The notes below the pieces were generated by a model, which saw nothing but the letters and a program-made list of their open reading frames with translations, did no database searches and was not told the DNA's origin. The translations under genes were made by a program, and so were the position numbers. Below, one piece after another: positions 1 through 11,339 of a stretch of 64,000 nt of DNA. This stretch comes from Hippophae tibetana. Its lineage: Eukaryota > Streptophyta > Magnoliopsida > Rosales > Elaeagnaceae. Each line of letters opens with the position of its first letter. Position 1 is the stretch's first letter. The DNA lies in assembly GCA_037013495.1 (NCBI GenBank), contig CM072804.1, positions 34,388,501 to 34,452,500 of the forward strand, given 5' to 3'.

Positions 1-219
1 AAAAACTTTAACTTAATTATTTATATTTTTAAATTATACGTTAATAAAACCTTTTTTAAAAATTAAATATCTGAAATATAAAAATAAGACATTTACAAAT
101 AGAACGCAATAAACCAAAATCATCTAGCTAGTGATAGAGTAGTACATCAAGTTCTTAAGCAGGCTAATTACACCAACCTGTAGTTACAATTAATTGGTAA
201 CTAACTTACTAGGATTGAA

Positions 220-1570
220 TCACCTATCCCAGCTCCTCAATTAGTAAGCACATACCCATTACCCTCGTCATCAAAATTATGGGTAAAAGGTGTAGTCAAA
301 TCTTCGTTTTTCAAACCATTCCCAGATCTAATAGGATTTAAGAAAGCTGATGACAAAGAATTCTTAAAGGAATTGTATGAGCAACTCTCAAAACTAGAGT
401 CAAAACATAAATCTCAATCCATTAAAATGATGGAAGAACAAGACATTCTATGTTTGAAGCTGAGGTAGAAGAAGTACTAAAAGTACTCAATCAGGTGAAT
501 GGTGATAAAAGTTTAAAAGTCAATAAATTGGTCACTTAATACCGGTTTATCAATCTAAACCTTATTATCCCTGGAGATCTCCAATCCATTTACAAATCGA
601 AGAACCCTTATAGCCAAGCCCTAGCTACAACGACAATAAACTCCAAGAATGGAATATTGGTGGCCTTTCTGACTATCAAACCATTCGATTTATTAAAAAT
701 ATGTTAATCTATACTACAACTATAAAGTTCAATAAATCATCGGATAAAATGGAAGCCATAGCCATTTTCTCTGGATTTTTCTGCCAATTACAAGCCTAGT
801 GGGATAACTATCTCCAACAGTCACAAAGAGATGAAATTCTCAATGCTGTTAAAGAACAACCCGGTGAAAATGATGAACCTTATAGGGATGAAGATGCAGT
901 TAATACACTGGTCATTACTATTTGTTTGCATTTTGTGAGCACTACGAGGATGCAAATGGATAGAAGTCATGAACAATTAATAAATTTAAGATGTCTAACA
1001 TTAACACATTTTAAATGGTATAAAGATATCTTTATTTCCAAAGTCTTAACGAGAAACGACTGTAATAGTGAATTTTGGATAGAAAAAATTATTTTAGGAC
1101 TTACAACATTATTTGTAGATAAAATTCATTCTTACTTCAGTGAAAAGCATGGTGGTATAATTTCATATGAATTATACATGTATGGGGAGCTTACAACTGA
1201 AGTATTCAGTCAAGGTTTACAACTTTGAATGATCTAAAACTCCAATATTAGATGGGCAAAGAACGACTCTAGAATAAGCAAGCCTTAGGAGATTTTTGTC
1301 TATAGTATGGCTACACAGATATGCTTAAAGATTCTTCTCAAAAGAATATAAGTAGAAGGACAATACTTCCTCCCTAACAATCTATTAACATATGGAAAAC
1401 ACCTAAAAGAAAATGGTCTAATAGACCCACTCACGTGAATGAAGCCAGAAGATTTGCACAACCAAAGCAAAAAGGGATCCAATTTTCTTTACATGCGGAC
1501 AAAAAGGCCACTATAGCTCCAACTGTCGCAAGCAAAAGAAAATTAATGAGCTTGACAAGCTCAAAAGGAA
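220..1570 (+). pseudogene. Pararetrovirus coat protein region with zinc-knuckle-like segment (fossil)
   Basis: Structural protein region of the first pararetrovirus. The capsid core lies around 926-1228 and contains the family-typical stretch HFKWYKDIFISKVLTRNDC followed by a FWIEKIILGLTTLF-like segment. At about 1485-1530 comes a CCHC-type knuckle segment (CGQKGHYSSNC) and a basic tail, which in caulimovirids binds genomic nucleic acid. The acidic stretch after it (about 1600-1860) is present twice in the window (see 4129-4734). The reading is broken in several places. Assignment rests on motif recognition. Confidence 0.7.
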
Positions 1571-2049
1571 GATAGTAGCCATTATTTTAAATGATAATGA
1601 AGAAATTGATGAGGAGGAGCAAGATTACATTTATGAATCATCTTTTGCTACTGATATAGAAAGTAAACCTGAGGAAGATCATTGTGAATGTGATTATTAC
1701 AAAGCCATCATAGAGATGAATGACCTAAAATTAAATGTCATAATAAAAGAAGAAGACTTTATTTTAGACACCATCGATAAAATCGATGACCAAGGTAAAA
1801 AGAAAGTAGCGTTGGCTCAATATATAACCATTGCCAAAGAAGTATCAACCTCTCCTAAAAGAAGAGAGTCTCTAGGGATACAAAGATAGCTGCAACAACA
1901 AAACCAAAGATATCCCTTTAATTAAATCCTAAAAGTAAGGAACCAACCATCAAAGAGTTCCAAGTAGAACTTAATGAAACAAAAAAGATCTAAAAGATCT
2001 TAAAACTAGAGTTCAAATTCTAGAACTCTATTAGGGTCAACATTCTCTC

Positions 2050-2700
2050 TCTTTCCCCTTCAGATGAAGAACATAAACCAGAAGAATTTACCAATCCTCT
2101 TGGTCAACATCCTTTCGAGGAACCCAAGGAATACCCTGATACATTTACTGATATTGCTAATATGCAATTTATTAAATCCATTGATAAAATCATTAATCAT
2201 AAATGGTACTCAAAAGTTACCATCATCATCAACAAATAATACATTTTTACTGTTGAAGCGTTGATTGACTTAGGAGATGATTTAAATTGCATCAGTGAAG
2301 GTATTGTTCCAACTTGATATTTTTCCAAAACCACCCAAGTTCTTAATATTGCAAATGGAGGAAGAATGCCAATTAAATATAAACTGTCTAATATGGCAGT
2401 ATGCAACAAAGGAATTTGCCTAGAGACTACGCTCTTACTCAGCAAAGAATTATCTAGAATGGTCATCTTAGGCACACCATTTTTAAGTATGCTCTATTGG
2501 TTTAAAGTAACGGAAGAAGGTACTATGTCTAATATCAAAGGGCATGGGATATGCTTTTCATTCTCTAAAGCACCCGATTGCTTGGAAATTAACGACCTTA
2601 AATCCAAAGCTAAAGAGAAAGAAATATTTTTATTTTCTCTAAAAGAAGAAGTCAGTAACAAAATGATTCAGGAAAATATCATGATGGAAAATATGTAGAA
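2050..2700 (+). pseudogene. Pararetrovirus aspartic protease region (fossil)
   Basis: Retropepsin-like part of the caulimovirid polyprotein. A DLGDDLNCI motif near 2265-2295 matches the catalytic D-[ST]-G-A region in petuvirus-like proteases. It is followed by a flap-like region and the VILGTPFL-type motif near 2460-2490 that closes the fold in this family. It sits between the coat region and the RT region, as expected. Broken. Confidence 0.65.
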
Positions 2701-2934
2701 TAAAATCATATATCTTAAAGAGAAATTTGAAAAAGAGATTTGCTCTGATATTCCCACTACTTTTTGGGAAAGAAAAAAACATGTCGTTACACTACCATAT
2801 GAACCATGCTTTATAGAGTCAAAAATTGAAATCATGGCCAGTCCTATTCAAATGAACCAAAGACATCTGGAAATTTGCAAACGGGAGATTGATGATCTTT
2901 TAAAAAATAATTAATTCAGAAAAGTAATTCTCCT

Positions 2935-4125
2935 TTTTTTGTCCAGCGTTTTATGTTGAAAATGCAGCTAAATTGGAACGAGGTGTCCCAAGACTGGTCA
3001 TTAATTACAAACCCTTAAATCGGGTACTAAGACGGATTAGGTATCCCATACCTAACAAAAAAAACTTATTAAACCAGCTTTATAAAGCGGTAGTCTTCTC
3101 CAAATTTGACCTTAAATGATGTTATTGGAAAATTTAAATTGCTCCCAAAGATAGGTATAAAATTTCCTTTACAGTTCCATTTGACCATTATGAATGGAAT
3201 GTGATGCCATTTGGGCTTAAAAATTCCTTATGTGAATTTCAGAAAATTATGAATGAGATCTTTAATCCATACATGGATTTTACTATCGTTGATGTGTTGG
3301 TCTTCTCAAACTCTATCAACCAACACTAGAAACATTTAAATAATTTTTTTAAAATCATCAATGACATAGGTCTTCTTATATCAGCTAAGAAAATTAAAAT
3401 TTTCCAACTAAATTTTCAATTTTTAGGACATATGATTGGTCAAGGGTTAATTACCCCAATAGATCGATCAATTATCTTTGATGAAAAAATCCCTGATGAA
3501 ATTAGGGATAAAAAAAATTTACAATGGTTTTTAGGAAATCTTAATTATTTATCATATTTTTATAAAAACCTTGCACAAGATGCCAAACCTCTTTACGAGA
3601 GATTAAGAAAGAATCCACCAAAATTGGCTCCAGCATGCACTAAAGTAGTGTAAACTATAAAGTTGAGATCTAAAGAGCTCATGTGTTTATCCTTACCTTA
3701 CCCTAACGTATTTAAAATAATGGAAACAGACGTGTCAAAATTTTGGTTTGGAGTAATCATCAAGCAACAAATAGCTATAAAAGAGAGCCTAGTTCGTTTC
3801 GTTTCAAGCACTTGGAAACCTGCTCAAAAGAACTATTCTACCATCAAAAAATAAATTTTAGCTATAGCTCTCAGCATTTCTAAGTTATAATAAAACCTTC
3901 TAAACTAGAAGTTCTTATTAAGGATTGATTGTAAATAAACCAAAGACGTTCTTGAAAAATACATTAAAAACCTAGCCTCGAAACAGATCTTTGCTAGGTG
4001 GCAAGCCTTGCTCTCAAATTTTGACTTCGATATAGAATTTATAGAAGGATAAGAAAAATCTCTACTAGATTTCCTTACAAGAGAATACTTACAAGGCCAT
4101 GAAGAAAATAGCCAGCTAGCCAACT
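2935..4125 (+). pseudogene. Pararetrovirus reverse transcriptase and RNase H (fossil)
   Basis: Replication part of the caulimovirid polyprotein. The RT portion shows RLVINYKPLNRVLRRIRYP at about 2985-3045, then KFDLK and SFTVPFDHYEWNVMPFGLKN, which are the fingers and palm motifs, then the thumb/connection region to about 3650. RNase H follows (about 3660-4125) with a FVSSTWKPAQKNYST motif. These enzymes copy pregenomic RNA into virion DNA in the cytoplasm. The domain order is normal for the family. Several interruptions make it a fossil. Confidence 0.8.
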
Positions 4126-4128
4126 AAG

Positions 4129-4734
4129 ATGGCTGAAAGCTCTAAAAGAGCAGGAAAAATCTCTAAAAATGATGATTTCATAGAAGAATACCTTCGAAGG
4201 TTAATAACCATAAAAAATGATGATATCAACAAGACACCTGTACAGGTAGCATCCATTTATCTTAAAGATAATTTAGAAACTGATGAGGAGGAGCAAGATT
4301 ACATTTATGAATCATCTTTCGCTACTAATACAAATAGTAAACTAGAGGAAGATCATAGTGAATATGATTATTACAAAACCATCATAAGAATGAATGGCCT
4401 AGAATTAAATGTCCTAACAAAAGAAGAAGACTTTATCTTAGATACCATTGATAAAATTGATGACCAAGATAAAAATAAAGTATCCTTGGCTCAATATATA
4501 GCCATTACCAAAGAAGCATCAACCTCTTCTGAAATAAGAGAGTCTCCAGGGATACAAAGACAGCTGCAACAACATAACCAAAGATATTCCTTTAATGAAA
4601 TCCTAAAACTAATTAAGACTCTTCTTGAAAGTAAGGAACCAACCATCAAAGAGCTCCAAGCAGAACTTAATCAAACAAAAAAGGATCTAAAAGATCTTAA
4701 AAATAGAGTTCAAATTCTAGAACTCTGTTTGTGA
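4129..4734 (+). repeat. Second copy of the acidic coat-tail block of the same pararetrovirus (fossil)
   Basis: A 201-codon open stretch beginning MAESSKRAGKISKNDDF. Most of it repeats the region at about 1570-2035: the EEEQDYIYESSFAT, EEDFILDTIDKIDDQ and KEPTIKE segments occur in both copies with small differences. It starts directly after the RNase H remnant, where the family map would not place coat sequence, so it marks a rearrangement or the start of another viral copy. The C-terminal 40 residues are predicted coiled coil (heptad-like leucines and lysines in LKDLKNRVQILEL). No independent function is implied. Confidence 0.7.
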
Positions 4735-5590
4735 TTTTTGGTGGATGGATAACCATTATTTTATGACTAGAAGGGGTAATTAACTGTTTATGAACCTTTT
4801 CAAGGTTTTGCATCTCTATGGCCTCCATTTTAGGAGTATATTCTTTAATAAAATCAAAGAAGTCTAGATTAAATTCTTTTTTCTTTTTCTCTATGAACTT
4901 TAAGAACACTTTGTATTTATTATAGTATTTTTCCTATTCATATCTTGTAAGAGAGTAAAAGATCTTTGTTTTCTACGTAATAGAAACTCCTTTAATGATA
5001 TGATGCTATAGATGTTTGAAGACCCTACTAATACGTATAATACTTAAAGGAATTTTATAAGAAAATCTCAAAACTAGAGTTAAAAGATAAATCACAATCT
5101 ATTAAAATGATGGAAGAACAACACATTAATACTATGTCTGAAGCTGAGGTAGAAGAAGTACTAAAAGTACTCAATTAGGTGAATGGTGATAAAAGTTTAG
5201 AAGTCAATAAATTGGTCACTCTAATACCGATTCATCAATTTAAACCTTCTTACCCGTGGAGATCTCCAATCGATTTACAGATCAAAGAACCTTTATAACC
5301 AAGCCCTAGCTATAACGACAATCAACTCTAAGAATGGAATATTGATGGTCTTTCTAATTATCAAACTATTCGGGTTATTAAAAATATGTTAATATATGCT
5401 ACAACTATAAAGTTCAATAAATCTTTGGATAAAATGGAAACCATAGCCATTGTCTTTGGATTTTTTGGCCAATTACAGGCCTGGTGGGATAACTCTCTCC
5501 AACAATTACAAAGAGTTGAAATTCTCAACACTGTTAAAGAACAACCTAGTGACAATAATGGACCTTATAGGGTTGATATTTTTTTTTAAA
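4735..5590 (+). repeat. Unassigned spacer, then second copy of the coat N-terminal block (fossil)
   Basis: The part from about 5040 to 5580 repeats about 360-905 nearly in step: both contain ISKLE/LSKLE-KSQSIKMMEEQ, a VEEVLKVLN-type segment and the KFNKS-DKME-AI segment leading into an AWWDN-like motif. With the preceding block this makes two coat-derived pieces in inverted map order (tail block first, N-terminal block second). 4735-5040 holds nothing I recognise. Confidence 0.65.
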
Positions 5591-6700
5591 TTCAATTTTT
5601 TTTAAAATTTCAATTTAATTAATTATACTTTTAAAGATTAATAAAATTCAGATTATAAAAATAAAACTATAAATCAACCCCATACCCAACTCCAAACTGA
5701 TAATTCTCAGTTTTTAATGGCTCTTATTCGCACATCACATACTAAAAACCTTGTCCCATCTGATATAACTTTACCTATGCCTAATACATCTCACTTTATG
5801 TCCTATCCGTATACACTAGTCGACCAATGATGATATCAAGAAGACACTTGAACAAGTAGCATCCATTTATCTTAAAGGTAATTTAACTTTCTTTAATTTC
5901 CCTAAAAACATGTATTTCTATGAATTAATTCTAAAAGAAGCTAATTTTGTTGATATAACACACAATATACAAAATGGTAGACAAATTGCCTTTTCTACTC
6001 TAAAAACTAAAAGGGTTTTGACTAAGACAGATTGGATTTCTAACTTATATGCCAGAGAAAGATTCAAAGATCGTTGCATGAAACCTACCACATATGATTG
6101 GTTTGATTATATGCAAGCCTGGGATCATACTTTCTATTATCAAAATCAACTAAAATCCCATACGTAGTATATTAAGTCTAAAACTGGGGATCATTATGCT
6201 TTCCATGATTTTCCTAATTGGTTTAGGAATTGGTTCGCATCCTTTGAACCAACTCATGAGATCCTCCCTGTAAAGGTCATTAAAGGCCTATAATGATTTT
6301 GAAAGAAATAATTTTATTCATATTAAGGATAGTGACCATGTCTTATTGTTTTTCATATATTTCTATAAACTACCTTAGATAATGAAATGAGACTATTTGA
6401 TAACATTCAATGATTCATTCTCATGCCTAATGAAGCGTAGTTACTCATGTTGGTGGGATAAAAATCACATTGAAGAATTTGATAATATTCATATTATTGA
6501 ATTATTTCAAACTTTGAAGACTATTCCTATTATTGGAAAAGGTAAAGCTCCTCTAGACTCTGTTATTGACAAATTAAAAAACTAGGGAAAGGATGAGGCA
6601 TATAACTCTAAAAACAATTAGAGAAATTTATTGAATCCATCTCCAGTGATGAGGAACAATTTAATCTAGAGCCATCTATTGGAGATGTACAAATTGTTGG
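5591..6700 (+). pseudogene. Pararetrovirus movement-to-coat linker region (fossil)
   Basis: Coding remnant reading MYFYELILKEANFVDITHN from 5910, then a YDWFDYMQAWDHTFYY segment, then FPNWFRNWFASFEPTHEILP near 6205-6265 and a YSCWWDKNHIEEFD segment near 6430-6480. From memory of petuvirus/florendovirus polyproteins this tryptophan-rich style lies between movement protein and capsid core. I could not check it. It is broken and sits upstream of the promoter, out of map order. Confidence 0.5.
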
Positions 6701-6939
6701 ATAAGAGTGAAGCTGTTAAAAGCAGAAAGAGACAAAGAACCATTTCTAGAATAATCAACTCCACTTCCTCAAAGGAATCATTAGGGACACACCATCTGAC
6801 ATATGGGCCTACATCACATGCTAAAAGCACTTTGCTTTAATAAAGAAAAGGAATCTTACTTTACTTTATTAAAGTTGTAATTCTTAAAGTAGGTTTTTAC
6901 TTTATGCATTATTTTTAATTTGTTTTGTACCGAGCTTGC

Positions 6940-7140
6940 TCTGCCTATATAAGGTGAGATCGTTCATTTGTAAACCATCACCTAATTTTGTATCTTTGAA
7001 CTTTGAACTTTGTTCTTATTTCTATATTTGTAAAATATTTACTCTTCAATAAAATATCCTTCATTACTTCTTCAAGTTTTTCTGCTGTTTAAATCTCTTA
7101 AAATCCTAGTAAATCCCGTTCCAATTTGGTATTAGATCCA
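6940..7140 (+). promoter_or_regulatory. Pararetrovirus promoter, polyadenylation signal and tRNA-Met primer site
   Basis: TATA-type box TATATAAGG at 6946-6954 and AATAAA at 7048-7053, about 100 bases downstream, follow the caulimovirid arrangement in which polyadenylation occurs after one passage of the promoter. At 7127-7140 the sequence TGGTATTAGATCCA matches the caulimovirid primer site TGGTATCAGAGCCA at 12 of 14 positions; this site is complementary to initiator tRNA-Met. The movement-protein remnant begins about 190 bases further on, as in the family map. Confidence 0.7.
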
Positions 7141-7331
7141 ACTAGGATAAATTGAATATCTAAGTATAAATATCTTGTTATTGTCTCTTAAGAGATAGAT
7201 TTCTTGTAATTAGAGTCAATCAAGGTGATTCAGGTCAATCGAGGTGATGTCTATAGTAAGACCTAGGAGAGGCAACCTTTGACGCACAGTAACTGTGATA
7301 ACAGTAACGTCTTACAAGACAATCTTCTAAA

Positions 7332-8506
7332 ATGGAAAGACTATCAAGATCTTTGTTCTCTAGACCTTCAACTTTTTCTAGCCAAGGTAATAATTCTAAT
7401 TTGGCTAGATTTAAAAATAAAGAAGTAATAAGGATATAGGATGTTGAAAGACATCTTCAAAACTGGAGGGTTCCTAAATCGAAACATCATTAGTTTATAA
7501 TAAATGTAGTTTTATTTTTAAATCATATTATATTATTAAAACTGTAGAAGAAATTCTTCCTCTTATAGGGAAAACTATTGATATAAGTTTATTATCTCAA
7601 AGTCTAATAGACTCATATAAAGAAAAAAATAATTATTTACATATTAGTTTAGTCCAAATAGCAGTAAAACCCTTTACAAGGGATGGATTAAACAATTTAG
7701 TTCTCTTATGTGTACGAGACAAGAGACATAAGAAGTTCTCTGAATATTTACTCAAAGTTGTTGAAACTTCCTTATGTTTTGGTCCAATCTATTTTAATTG
7801 TTTTCCAAATTATTCTATACACATAAAAGATACGAATGTTTAGAGAGCCTTATAGGTTGATATTAAAACACATGGTTTCGATATGGAAGAAGAAACCAGT
7901 AATATAACTCTTATTTATAGAGTGTATTTTAAGGTGATGAATACTATTTACCCTTATATAAATATAAAGTCTTTTATACAAGGCAAGAAAGGTGAAACAA
8001 CCGTATTTCAAACTAACCTGGTAAAATCCAGATTAGTAGTACCTCAAACAGTACCTTGGAATTAAATAACTCTCCCAGAGTCCTCGTCTTTAACACAAGA
8101 CTTACCAATTATTGTTCCAAAAAATATAGGACTCTAAAAAATAGTTGAGCATTTAGATGGATCTGTAGAAATTAGCTTTGATTCAACTAGAAAAATCAAA
8201 CTAAGTTCTAGACCTTCCTTGGTTACCCAAACATCTAGAACATATACACCCAGTCCATCTTTATCATCTGAACCAGTACCGTTGGTCTTAAATAGATCCA
8301 AACCAGAATTTAAAGGTGTCACTTATCTCCCTTCTCGGATTAGTAAACCAATCTATGAAAGAACAGATGATAACCTTATAGACAGTATCCCTTCAAGCCC
8401 AATTCTTTATGATATGAGTTACGAGAAACAAGCTAGCTTTTCAAACATATTTATGATGAAATTTAAAAAGATTTCCTTTTATGTCAAAATTTTAATCAAT
8501 TACTAA
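7332..8506 (+). pseudogene. Pararetrovirus movement protein region (fossil)
   Basis: First domain of the caulimovirid polyprotein; in living viruses it forms tubules through plasmodesmata. The reading starts near 7332 (MERLSRSLFSRPSTFSSQG) and the 30K-superfamily core is visible as a TIDISLLSQSLIDSYKEKNN segment near 7570-7630, then LHISLVQIAVKPFTRDGLN and an LCVRDKRHKKF segment. The serine/proline-rich tail runs to about 8500. Placement just after the primer site supports the call. Broken in several places. Confidence 0.65.
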
Positions 8507-8790
8507 AACATAAAATTTAATGCAAAGTCGTTTAGTTATTAAAAACATATTTTAAAAAATACTTTTCGATTGTAAAAAAAAACTAAAACACAAAATTTGA
8601 TCAACCTAATCCAAAGGGTTCGATTTTGATTCCTTTTTTAGGTTTTATTAGATTAGATTACTTTTTATTTTTTAGGAAGCGACATTATTGATTTGATTTT
8701 GATTTTAGCTCAAATTCGAACCAATCCATGGTATGCACACCCATACTATTGATCTAAATAAAAATTAAGAAAAATAAAGATAAATTAAAA

Positions 8791-9038
8791 CATACGATTT
8801 AGTTATCAAACTTTAAAAACCTCATGCATAGGTCCCTAAACTTTTAAACCATACAATATAGTCTCCAAAATTTTAAAACTTCATACATAGATCCTAAATA
8901 TTTGATTTAAAAATATGTATTAGAAGCCAAGATATGACCTATCTATGAAATTGTAAAAGTTTGGGGACAAAGTTATATATTTTTTAAAATTTAGGGACTA
9001 AGTGTGAATTTTTAAACATTTGGGGACCAAATCGTATA
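8791..9038. repeat. Foldback (MITE-like) element
   Basis: An imperfect inverted repeat: the left arm (8791 to about 8876) begins CATACGATTTAG and contains AGGTCCCTAAACTTTTAAA and TAGTCTCCAAAATTTTA. The right arm (about 8955-9038) read in reverse gives TATACGATTTGGTCCCCAAA, TTAGTCCCTAAATTTTAA and TTTGTCCCCAAACTTTTA. Arms agree at roughly three quarters of positions. No coding capacity. I see no clear target duplication, so the class is uncertain. Confidence 0.5.
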
Positions 9039-10340
9039 TTTTAAAATATAAGAAACCTATTTATAAATTTAGTTAAAGTTTAGAGATAAATAATACACTT
9101 TAGCTCTAAATTATTATAAATGTATTAGGTTGCAATTAGTACTTATTTATTTAATCTTATATTTTGAGAATTCTAGCTTTTAATTTAAAATATTATATAT
9201 GTATTGAAATTGCATTTGAATTTTTTAAAGATATTTTTATTTTGTGTATTTGTAACAACATTACTAATAGTTGAAAACTTGAAAAGATGAGTTATATTAT
9301 TATTTTTCATGAATTAAGATATATTTGATAATATTAACATATTACAGTTGGTACTTATCTTTCTCATTGTACTACTTAATTTAGAGAAGAGAAATAAAAA
9401 ATTATTTATGTAATCAATATATTGCAAAAGATAAAGGACATAGTCATGACTCGATGCAAAATTACATTTAAGGATTTTATGGTATTTTTATTTATTTGTG
9501 TGTTATTCAACTCTATCTTTGTACATAACATTCATATGTATTTTATATATAATATGTTATGTCTTATTATATCTTTATATTTAACCTATTACATTTATTA
9601 TAGTTTCATTCAACTCAATCTTTGTGTGTCATTTAATTGAATATTTGTATGTAATATCCACTTCTGTTTTGTATGTAATATGTTATGTCCTATTATATCT
9701 TTATATTTAATTTTTTACATATGTTTTAGTTTCGAAGAATAATCAGAGATAATTTATTATATTTATATGTATCTTTATATGTAACCTGTTACATCTATCA
9801 TAAGTCATGTGACCTATTGAATATAAAAAATTATATCCATTAGTATCCTTATGTGTAACCTGTTATATTTGGTGTAGTTCTTGCAACCCACTAAATATAG
9901 CATAAAATATATTACATCAACATGTATTATTGTATGTAACATGTTACATTTATTATAATTTTCGTTAAAAGTTATATTCACATATATCTTTATATATAAT
10001 ATGTTATATAAATATTTTATATATTGGAGTTATGATGGTTCGCCGTAGCTTTGATAACGTCACTAAAGTTTGTTATTGATTAGGTTGCTGATGTTTTGTT
10101 CATCAAAGATATATGGAATTATATCTCAAATGCTCTTAGGGTTTGACATATCTTTACTTATGACTTTGAGGTTTATAAAATATCAAATATACTCTTAGAG
10201 TATATTTGAATCTATTAATTGTCTTTTAAAGTAAAAAATTATTCCTTCATTTGTTAAATCTAATAGTTGTAATTTATGTACTAATGATTCGATATTCATA
10301 TAATATTATCTTGATAAATCATATGTGCTGAATGCATATT
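9039..10340. repeat. AT-rich stretch with degenerate palindromic repeats
   Basis: No gene. Between about 9545 and 9965 a degenerate unit recurs five times, built around CTTTATATGTAACCTGTTACATTTATTATAG-like sequence. Its core TGTAAC-NN-GTTACA is palindromic; exact copies are at 9780-9793 and 9935-9948 and a near copy at 9854-9867. Spacing is irregular (roughly 70-130 bases). The rest is plain AT-rich sequence. Confidence 0.5.
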
Positions 10341-10346
10341 ATTTTA

Positions 10347-10619
10347 TCATATTCTTAGTATACAAAAAGGGTTTTCTTGGGTATATATAGTGTATTTATA
10401 ATCTTTAAAGAAGTAGTATCCAAACATTAAGTTGTTGATTTCCTCTTCCTCTATTCTTACATATTTTTCACTAAAATAGTCTTTTAATGTCTTTGAAATA
10501 GGATGGTCTATGATGCTTGTGATAACTTTAATATAATCTGTATAGTTATCTAATAAGGTGTTAAATCTTTTTAAATTTTTTAAGACAAGTTTCATAATCC
10601 TCATCTTTAAAATATTCAC
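10347..10619 (-). pseudogene. Small ORF downstream of the pararetrovirus leader
   Basis: A 90-codon open stretch starting MNILKMRIMKLVLKNLKRF, rich in Lys, Ile and Tyr, with a FGYYFFKDYKYTIYTQENP segment. It lies about 580 bases downstream (minus strand) of the TATA box of the second pararetrovirus, where the first viral ORF would begin. I do not recognise a named domain. It may be the N-terminal part of a viral ORF. Confidence 0.3.
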
Positions 10620-10984
10620 TTAAATGATTGAGATAACTTTTATCATATGATTATAATAGAATTAGATTTTTATCTTTGATTTTGTTTGGAATTATTAGTT
10701 GTTTATTTCTAAAAACAATTTCCATTTTCCTGTTTTAGCAATATTATGTCTTGTTGTAAGAAAATATTTAAATATTCAAGATCCTTAATTGGCTTAAATT
10801 TATAATTATTATACCTGAATTTGATGGGTCCACCATAGTTTTCCCTTTTGTTTGTATTCTTTTGTTACACCTGTTATACCTCAGCTTTGCTTAAACCTCT
10901 ATGCCCTCTTAACAATGGTGAGCCTTCTACATTCGTATATAAATGGTGTCAAATAATTGACTTATTAGAGAAGAGTAGTTGAAC

Positions 10985-11335
10985 TCTATTTTATTCATAG
11001 GATAATAATTATAATAACTTAAGGCCAACTAAGAACCTTGAAGAGGTGCTTAGCTGCTTATAATTACTAGGTATAAACTTATTGGTTTTGAGATTTCTAG
11101 ATAGATGGGTTTTCTATGCTAGAGTTTTGTTGTGTGTTTTAGAGTAGAGAGCTCTGGATTTCTATGTGTTCGTGTCCTTTGGAATGATAATAAGGGTTCC
11201 TTTTATAGCATACGTAATCCTTATTTACAAGACTAAAATTATTATTTTACCCTTGCTTTAATAGTTCATCTACTTTTTTACTTTAAAGGGTAGCCACTGC
11301 TTTTTTCCTTGTCACATGTTGCCGACTAAGATGTG
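10985..11335 (-). promoter_or_regulatory. Promoter and polyadenylation region of the second pararetrovirus
   Basis: On the minus strand TATAAAAGG lies at 11207-11199 and AATAAAA at about 10995-10989, some 200 bases downstream. The transcribed part between them is rich in A and C (ACACACAACAAAACTC), like caulimovirid leader starts. I searched the following 300 bases for a TGGTATCAGAGC-type primer site and did not find a convincing one. Confidence 0.5.
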
Positions 11336-11339
11336 GTAT

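Larger units (their letters stand above)
1..8506 (+). mobile_element. Endogenous pararetrovirus cluster, Petuvirus/Florendovirus-like (Caulimoviridae), fossil
   Basis: Integrated plant pararetrovirus DNA. Reading along the plus strand I recognise coat protein with a zinc-knuckle-like segment, retropepsin-like protease, reverse transcriptase, RNase H, a re-duplicated coat block, a segment typical of the movement-to-coat linker, a promoter and polyadenylation signal, a tRNA-Met primer site and a movement protein. The RT wording around 3430-3650 (GLITPIDRSIIF, then a QWFLGNLNYLSYFYKNL stretch) resembles the petuvirus/florendovirus group rather than caulimoviruses or badnaviruses. The order is a circularly permuted and partly repeated version of the family map, so more than one copy or a rearranged concatemer is present. 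It is a fossil: every domain is interrupted, with dozens of breaks in total. Both outer limits are approximate, and the left part may continue beyond the window. Confidence 0.85.

Noticed and set aside
9422-9640. 72-codon hydrophobic ORF
   Set aside because: It lies in AT-rich palindromic repeats; Phe/Ile/Leu/Tyr content follows base composition.
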